This document shows positions 59,265-64,000 of a stretch of 64,000 nt of DNA, piece by piece. The position numbers and the translations under genes are program-made. The DNA comes from Acidipropionibacterium sp. (GTDB lineage Bacteria; Actinomycetota; Actinomycetes; Propionibacteriales; Propionibacteriaceae). Where the stretch lies: NCBI GenBank assembly GCA_022647765.1, contig JALCLH010000001.1, positions 397,152-461,151 on the forward strand. Direction: 5' to 3'. The notes under the pieces were generated by a model. That model made no database searches and was not told the DNA's origin. It saw only the letters and a list, made by a program, of their open reading frames with translations. Every line of letters begins with the position of its first letter. Position 1 is the stretch's first letter.

Positions 59265-59303
59265 CCGGCGTCTGCGGCCGAAGTGGCAGTGTCGCGCCCG
59301 GCA

Positions 59304-59312
59304 TGTCATAAT
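59304..59312 (+). promoter_or_regulatory. Putative rplS promoter (-10)
   Basis: TGTCATAAT reads as an extended -10 (TGn-CATAAT). The inferred start near 59319 gives an rplS leader of about 105 bases, where ribosomal-protein feedback could act. No good -35 is visible. Confidence 0.5.
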
Positions 59313-59425
59313 GGATGACTGTGCCTGTCGGCGCCGGCTCCTGCCACGGGGGGACCGCCCGGCCAGATGGGCTGACATTCTTTCAACGAGCACCAGGTGA
59401 CCTGTGGCACCGGCGAGGAAATTCC

Positions 59426-59779
59426 ATGAGCAACCTCATCCAGGAGATCGACAAGGCCGCCCTGCGCGACGACATCCCCGAGTTCAGGGCCGGCGACACC
59501 ATCCGGGTGTACGTCAAGGTCGTCGAGGGAAGCCGCTCCCGTGTGCAGCTGTTCACCGGCGTCTGCATCTCCCGCAGGGGCGGCGGCATCCAGGAGTCCT
59601 TCACCGTCCGCAAGTTGAGCTTCGGCACCGGCGTCGAGCGCACCTTCCCGCTGCACTCCCCGATCATCGATCACATCGAGGTTGAGCGCCAGGGCCGGGT
59701 GCGCCGGGCCAAGCTGTACTACCTGCGCGGACTTCGCGGCAAGGCCGCCAAGATCAAGGACAAGCACGCCAACCGGTGA
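59426..59779 (+). CDS. rplS: 50S ribosomal protein bL19
   Basis: 117 residues with [40 protein letters not shown] and [20 protein letters not shown], a full bL19. ATG 59426 follows GAGGAAAT. It has its own promoter and terminator. Confidence 0.98.
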   Translation: MSNLIQEIDKAALRDDIPEFRAGDTIRVYVKVVEGSRSRVQLFTGVCISRRGGGIQESFTVRKLSFGTGVERTFPLHSPIIDHIEVERQGRVRRAKLYYLRGLRGKAAKIKDKHANR

Positions 59780-59812
59780 TCCCGCTCAGTTTCTGATCCG
59801 GCTCTGATCTCG

Positions 59813-59840
59813 AAGGACCCCCGCCACGGCGGGGGTCCTT
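59813..59840 (+). terminator. Terminator after rplS
   Basis: Perfect 12-bp stem AAGGACCCCCGC / GCGGGGGTCCTT with loop CACG, followed by CCGC. Confidence 0.88.
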
Positions 59841-59937
59841 CCGCATCCCGGGCCATCCCGGCCGGCATGGCTAGACTGCCGATGGCGTTGCGCATCGGGA
59901 GAGCCCCGCGAGACGGACGGCGCCGGCGAGGAACACC

Positions 59938-60720
59938 GTGGCAGACAAGAGCCAAGAGAACGTCCCCGACGAGGACGAACCCTCCGGCTGGCGCCGGTTC
60001 CGCAACGGCGTCACAGAGCTGGTGCTCATCGTCGTCGGCGCTCTCGTCATCTCGGCAGGCCTGCGGGCCTTCGTCGCCCAGCTGTTCGTGATCCCCTCGG
60101 GATCGATGGAGCAGACCCTGGAGATCGGCGACCGCGTCGAGGCCCTGCGGATCGGCCACTTCACCCGCGGGGAGATCGTCGTCTTCAAGGACTCCCAGCA
60201 CTGGCTGGGGGGAGCCCCGGCGAAACGATCGGTCGGCGGGCAGGTCCTCGAGTTCATCGGGCTGGTGCCCAACACCAGCTCCAACTACCTCATCAAACGG
60301 GTGATCGGAATGCCCGGCGACACCGTCGCGTGCTGCGATCCGCAGGGCCGGATGACGGTCAACTCGAAGGCTCTCGACGAGTCCTCGTACCTGTATCGGG
60401 AGGACGGCAAGACCGTCGCCCCCTCCACGATCTTCTTCAAGGTGGTGGTGCCGAAGGACCGGATCTTCGTGATGGGCGACCACCGGGACGCCTCCGGAGA
60501 CTCCCGATTCCACCTCCAGGACGTCGGCGGGGACTACCAGGGCTCCTCGGCCTTCGTGCCCGTCGGGGACGTCGTCGGCCCCGCGAAGGCCCTGGTGGTG
60601 CCCCTGTCGCGGATGAGGATCCTGCGCACCCCTGCGACCTTCGAGGACATACCGGATCGCTCCGGCTCCGCCCCGGCGCGCGCCAGTATCTGCCTCGGGG
60701 AGTCCTGCACCCGCTCATGA
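59938..60720 (+). CDS. lepB: Signal peptidase I
   Basis: 260 residues. A cytoplasmic start leads to one membrane helix (about 26-46). The catalytic Ser56 is in VIPSGSMEQTL and the general-base Lys120 in NYLIKRVIGMPGD; box E is MGDHRDASGDSR. It removes signal peptides of exported proteins. GTG 59938 follows CGAGGAAC. It overlaps rnhB by 4 bases (ATGA). Confidence 0.96.
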   Translation: MADKSQENVPDEDEPSGWRRFRNGVTELVLIVVGALVISAGLRAFVAQLFVIPSGSMEQTLEIGDRVEALRIGHFTRGEIVVFKDSQHWLGGAPAKRSVGGQVLEFIGLVPNTSSNYLIKRVIGMPGDTVACCDPQGRMTVNSKALDESSYLYREDGKTVAPSTIFFKVVVPKDRIFVMGDHRDASGDSRFHLQDVGGDYQGSSAFVPVGDVVGPAKALVVPLSRMRILRTPATFEDIPDRSGSAPARASICLGESCTRS

Positions 60721-61355
60721 AACGGGTGGGACCGGGCCCGATGGGCCCCGAGAGGCTGCTGCAGCGGGCCGGCCTCGGGCCGGTGGCCGGCTGCGACGAG
60801 GCGGGCCGGGGCGCGTGCGCGGGCCCGCTGGTGGCGGCTGCGGTGATCCTCGGGGGTGGCCGCTCCGATCGGATTCCGGGCCTGGCCGATTCCAAGAAAC
60901 TCACCCCGCGGGCCCGCGAGGCGTGCTTCGAGCAGATCATGGCGCACGCCCGAGCCGCCGCCTGGGTGGCCGTCCCGGCCGCGGAGTGCGACCGGCTCGG
61001 CATCCAGGAGGCCGACATCCAGGCCCTCCGGCGCGCCGTGGCCAGGCTCCCGGTGAGACCCCAGTACGTCATCAGCGACGGTTTTCCGGTCGACGGCCTG
61101 GGGGTGCCCGGCCTGGGAATGTGGAAGGGGGACGACGTCTGCGCCTGCGTCTCCGCGGCGTCGGTGGTCGCCAAGGTGGTGCGGGACCGGATCATGGTGC
61201 AGCTGGACGCCGAGCTGCCCGGCTACGGCTTCGCGATCCACAAGGGATACGTCACACGGCTGCATCAGCAGCGGCTGGAGGAGCTCGGTCCCAGTCCCCA
61301 GCACCGGCTCACCTACGCCAATGTGGTGCGAGCGGCTAAAGTGCATGCATCATGA
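60717..61355 (+). CDS. rnhB: Ribonuclease HII
   Basis: 212 residues with the DEDD-type site: GCDEAGRGACAGPLVAAAVI, SDGF and the late Asp in VAKVVRDRIM. It removes ribonucleotides from DNA. ATG 60717; the stop overlaps the next start (ATGA). Confidence 0.95.
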   Translation: MKRVGPGPMGPERLLQRAGLGPVAGCDEAGRGACAGPLVAAAVILGGGRSDRIPGLADSKKLTPRAREACFEQIMAHARAAAWVAVPAAECDRLGIQEADIQALRRAVARLPVRPQYVISDGFPVDGLGVPGLGMWKGDDVCACVSAASVVAKVVRDRIMVQLDAELPGYGFAIHKGYVTRLHQQRLEELGPSPQHRLTYANVVRAAKVHAS

Positions 61356-61660
61356 GTGCCGACGATCTTGACGAGTACGAGAGCCGGGTAGAGCTCGAGC
61401 TCTACCGGGAGTACAAGGATGTGGTGGGGATCTTCACCTATGCGGTGGAGACCGAGCGCCGTTTCTACCTGTGCAACGCCGTCGACCTCAAGGTGCGCAC
61501 CGAGGGCGGCGACGTCTACTACGAGGTGTCCATGGCGGACGCCTGGGTGTGGGACATGTACCGTCCCTCCCGATTCGTCAAGACCGCGAAGGTGCTGACC
61601 TTCCGCGACGTGTCCATCGAGGAGATCGTGCACTCCGACTTCGAGGTTCCCGACAAGTAG
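61352..61660 (+). CDS. DUF2469 protein
   Basis: 102 residues, strongly conserved actinobacterial family: MSADDLDEYESRVELELYRE and AWVWDMYRPSRFVKT. Always near rnhB and lepB; function unknown. Translationally coupled to rnhB. Confidence 0.95.
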   Translation: MSADDLDEYESRVELELYREYKDVVGIFTYAVETERRFYLCNAVDLKVRTEGGDVYYEVSMADAWVWDMYRPSRFVKTAKVLTFRDVSIEEIVHSDFEVPDK

Positions 61661-61671
61661 AACACCCGCCC

Positions 61672-61720
61672 TGTGGACAACGTTGTCCCGGAGAACTCAC
61701 AGGAACTGCCCTGTGGATAA
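61672..61720. promoter_or_regulatory. Pair of DnaA-box-like sites before yraN
   Basis: TGTGGATAA at 61712-61720 is a perfect DnaA box (reverse TTATCCACA), and TGTGGACAA at 61672-61680 is one base off, in the same orientation 40 bases apart, within a 112-base intergenic gap. They could tie yraN-comM-dprA expression to DnaA or titrate it. Confidence 0.55.
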
Positions 61721-61772
61721 CTGACAGATCCGCCTTCTCGCCGCAATAACTAGTGGCGAGGAGGTGGTTCGA

Positions 61773-62225
61773 ATGTCCGACACACCATCGCCGGAGCCAG
61801 ATCCGGCGGCCGTCACCACCAGACGCGGCGCCGCATTGCGCGCCCGTGGCGGGAGGCGGGCACGGCTGGGCGCCTGGGGGGAGGACGTCGCAGCGGCTCA
61901 CCTGAGAGCCCTCGGCTGGCAGGTGGCGGCTCGGAACTGGGCCTGCGAGCTCGGGGAGATCGACATCGTCGCGATCGAGCCCGCCCCGCGCCCGGGCGCC
62001 GACGACGTCGTGGTGCTGGTCGAGGTGAGGTGCCGCTCGGGCGCTGGATACGGCGACCCGCTGGAGTCCATCACGGCGGCCAAGGCCCGCACCCTGCGCC
62101 GGTTGGCGCAGGCCTGGCTGGCCGCCGGCTCGCGATGGGTGCCCGAGATCCGCATCGATGCGATCGGCGTCCTGCGCCGCGGAGACGGACCGCCGGTGAT
62201 CACCCATGTCCGGGGCATCTCATGA
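61773..62225 (+). CDS. yraN: YraN-family (UPF0102) nuclease-fold protein
   Basis: 150 residues. The restriction-endonuclease-like pattern is seen in LGAWGEDVAAAHLRALGWQ, GEIDIVAIE and LVEVRCRSGAGYGDP. Family members are suspected nucleases for recombination or repair, unproven. ATG 61773 follows GAGGAGGTGG. A frame-neighbour ATG at 61764 lies inside that site. It overlaps the next gene by 4 bases. Confidence 0.93.
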   Translation: MSDTPSPEPDPAAVTTRRGAALRARGGRRARLGAWGEDVAAAHLRALGWQVAARNWACELGEIDIVAIEPAPRPGADDVVVLVEVRCRSGAGYGDPLESITAAKARTLRRLAQAWLAAGSRWVPEIRIDAIGVLRRGDGPPVITHVRGIS

Positions 62226-63755
62226 GCGGGGCGAGCGCGTGGTCGGTGGCCCTGGTCGGGATGGAGGGCACCATGGTCGAGGTCGAGGCGGCCACCGGCG
62301 GGGGACTGCCGCGGACCGTTCTGGTCGGTCTTCCGGACGCCGCACTCTACGAGGCGCGGGACCGGTGCCGCGCGGCGGTGGCCGCCTCGAAGCTCGGATG
62401 GCCGAGCCAGCTGCTCACGATCAACCTCACCCCGGCCTCACTGCCCAAGGCCGGCACCCACTTCGATCTCGCCATCGCCGCAGCGGCGCTGGGCAGCGTT
62501 CAGGTGGTGCCCACGACCCTGCTGGGCTCCACCGTGCTGCTGGGGGAGCTGGGCCTGGACGGTCGGGTGAGGGCGGTCAGAGGCGTCCTGCCCGCGCTGT
62601 TGGCCGCCCGTTCGTCGGGCTTCGAGCGCGCCGTGGTGCCGGCCTCGCAGTACCGGGAGGCGTCCCTAGTGAGCGGGCTGACCGTCTGGCCGGTGAGTTC
62701 GCTGACCGGCCTGGTGAGGGTGCTGCACGGCGAGCGGCCCTCGCTCGCCGTTGCGCAGAATCCGGAGGAGGACGGCAGTCGAGGGCGAGCGGTTCCGTGG
62801 GGATCTCGACGAGGTGATCGGCCAGCAGGAGGCGCGGTTCGCGCTCGAGGTCGCTGCGGCCGGTCGCCATCATCTGCTGCTGCGTGGCGCTCCCGGATGC
62901 GGCAAGTCGATGATCGCGGCCCGGTTGCCCACGATCCTGCCCGATCTGGTGGAGCAGGAGGCGCTGGAGGTGACCGCCCTGCACTCCCTGGCGGGCACCA
63001 ACCCGCAGGCGACCTCATCACCTGCGCGCCCTTCTCCGAGCCCCATCACAGCGTCTCGATGGCGGCGATGGTCGGTGGCGGCGCCCGCATCGCCCGGCCG
63101 GGGGCGGTGTCGTTGGCCCATCGCGGAGTGCTCTTCCTCGACGAGGCGCCCGAGTTCCCGCCGCGCGTCCTCGATGCGTTGCGCGGGCCGCTGGAGACCG
63201 GCTGGGTGACGATCGGGAGGTCGCTGGCCCAGACCCGCTACCCGGCGCGGTTCCAGTTGGTGATGGCCCTCAATCCCTGTCCGTGCGGGATGGCCGATGA
63301 TCCGTCCGGACGGTGCCGGTGCTCGCCACAGACCGTGCTCCGGTACGCGGCCAGGCTGTCGGGGCCGGTGCTGGACCGGGTCGACGTGCACCAGCGGATG
63401 CGTCCGTTGACCAGCGCTGCCCTGCTCGGGGCGGAGCTGGTGCCCAAGGGCGAGTCGAGTGCCGAGGTGGCCTCGCGGGTGGGCGAGGCGCGCGATCGGG
63501 CTCGGCGGCGACTGGCGGACAGTCCCCTGGCGGGTCAACGCCGACGTGCCCGGCTCCTATCTGAGGCGCAACCTGCCGGCGCCCCAGCAGGCCGACCTGC
63601 TGGAGGAGGCGCTGGCGGCCGGCCGGCTGAGCGCCCGCGGGGTGGACAAGGTGTTGAGGATCGCGTGGACCCTGGCCGACCTGGCCGGGACCGACCGTGT
63701 GGGGCAGAACCAGTTGCGCGCCGCCATGGCGCTGAGGCGAGGAGAGCTGACATGA
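62222..63755 (+). CDS. ComM/YifB-family Mg-chelatase-like AAA+ ATPase, three frameshifts
   Basis: About 511 residues after correction. The N-terminal ChlI-type domain (TVLVGLPDAALYEARDRCRA, LTPASLPKAGTHFDLAIA), Walker A RGAPGCGKSMIAARLP, Walker B GVLFLDEAPEF and the C-terminal Mg-chelatase domain (RRNLPAPQQADLLEEAL) define ComM, which promotes branch migration in natural transformation. Indels lie at about 62777 (extra A), 63008 (one G missing) and in the C run 63524-63527 (extra C). ATG 62222 overlaps yraN. The stop 63753-63755 overlaps the dprA ATG. Confidence 0.9.
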
Positions 63756-64000
63756 GTGGACTGCAATGGACCGAGGAGCGGGTGGGCCGGGCGTGCCTGT
63801 CGGCGGTGGCCGAACCGGGGAGCCTCATTCTCAAGGCCTGCCTGGTGCGATGGACCGGGGCCCAGCTGTGGGCCAGGGTGCAGCAGGGCAAGGAGCATGA
63901 GCCGTGGACGGTGCGGGCGGCGTCGGTGCATCCCGAGCGGTTCGTCGAGCAGTGCGAGAAACTGGCGATGAGGTTCGTCATTCCCGGTGACGCCGAGTGG
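63752..64000 (+). CDS. dprA: DNA-processing protein DprA, 3' truncated by the window
   Basis: The first 83 residues are present. They form the N-terminal helical region (WTEERVGRACLSAVAEPGS) and reach the beginning of the Rossmann-like domain at FVIPGDAEW, the usual place of the DprA core. DprA protects incoming single-stranded DNA and loads RecA. Position directly after the comM-like gene, with an ATGA overlap, supports the call. The rest lies outside. Confidence 0.85.
   Translation, partial: MSGLQWTEERVGRACLSAVAEPGSLILKACLVRWTGAQLWARVQQGKEHEPWTVRAASVHPERFVEQCEKLAMRFVIPGDAEW

Noticed and set aside
62222-64000. Continuous open frame suggesting a ComM-DprA fusion
   Set aside because: Family motifs jump between frames at three indels. 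The corrected ComM-like gene stops at 63755, and DprA has its own ATG overlapping that stop.

Overview
The window is a GC-rich chromosomal segment (roughly 70% GC by eye, many GTG starts, very short intergenic gaps) from an actinomycete. The housekeeping gene order (proS - ferritin-like lipoprotein - rimP - nusA - ylxR - infB - rbfA - truB - ribF - rpsO - pnp; recG - rsmD - coaD - DUF177 - rpmF - rnc - mutM - ftsY - ffh; rpsP - KH protein - rimM - trmD - rplS - lepB - rnhB - DUF2469 - yraN - comM - dprA) is the classical actinobacterial one. The type-B succinate dehydrogenase, pyruvate:quinone oxidoreductase and polyol PTS genes fit Propionibacteriaceae (Cutibacterium, Acidipropionibacterium, Propionibacterium), but genus is inference from content only.

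Layout. 1-2968: end of an ATP-grasp / alpha-E / transglutaminase cluster, a predicted peptide- or amide-forming system. 3078-12664: proS, a TauE-type permease, a small inserted element, then the transcription/translation operon rimP-nusA-ylxR-infB-rbfA. 12747-21167: a polyol (sorbitol-like) PTS island placed between rbfA and truB, with a minus-strand operon (srlR-gutM-srlA-srlE-srlB-HPr-AraM-type dehydrogenase) and a divergent plus-strand pair (srlD-like SDR, fructose-6-phosphate aldolase type). 21178-27761: truB, a HepT/MntA toxin-antitoxin module between direct repeats, ribF, rpsO, ridA, a small membrane protein and pnp. 27841-36586: a membrane protein, a NarL-type two-component system, dapB, an LmeA-like protein, poxB, a GNAT protein and RNase J. 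36743-45655: rpmB, recG, rsmD, coaD, DUF177-rpmF-rnc-mutM and ftsY. 45660-50394: a surface glycosylation module between ftsY and ffh. 50463-64000: ffh, an amidohydrolase, rpsP-rimM-trmD, sdhCAB, rplS, lepB, rnhB, DUF2469, yraN, comM-like and the start of dprA.

Two themes stand out. First, accessory cassettes sit inside otherwise conserved housekeeping operons. Two of the junctions carry a pair of 22-bp direct repeats whose left copy begins exactly on the stop codon of the upstream gene. Second, at least 18 single-base frameshifts are visible in 13 genes, including essential ones (proS, dapB, truB, rnj). Sixteen are one extra base and most lie in G/C runs, so the sequence probably carries uncorrected base-calling indels rather than 13 dead genes. 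The affected genes are annotated over their full intended length.

No tRNA, rRNA, CRISPR array, integrase or transposase was recognised. The most interesting biology is the polyol island, whose EIIA(Gut) lacks the phospho-accepting histidine while the operon carries its own HPr, and the GT2 / small flippase / GT-C / esterase cluster.
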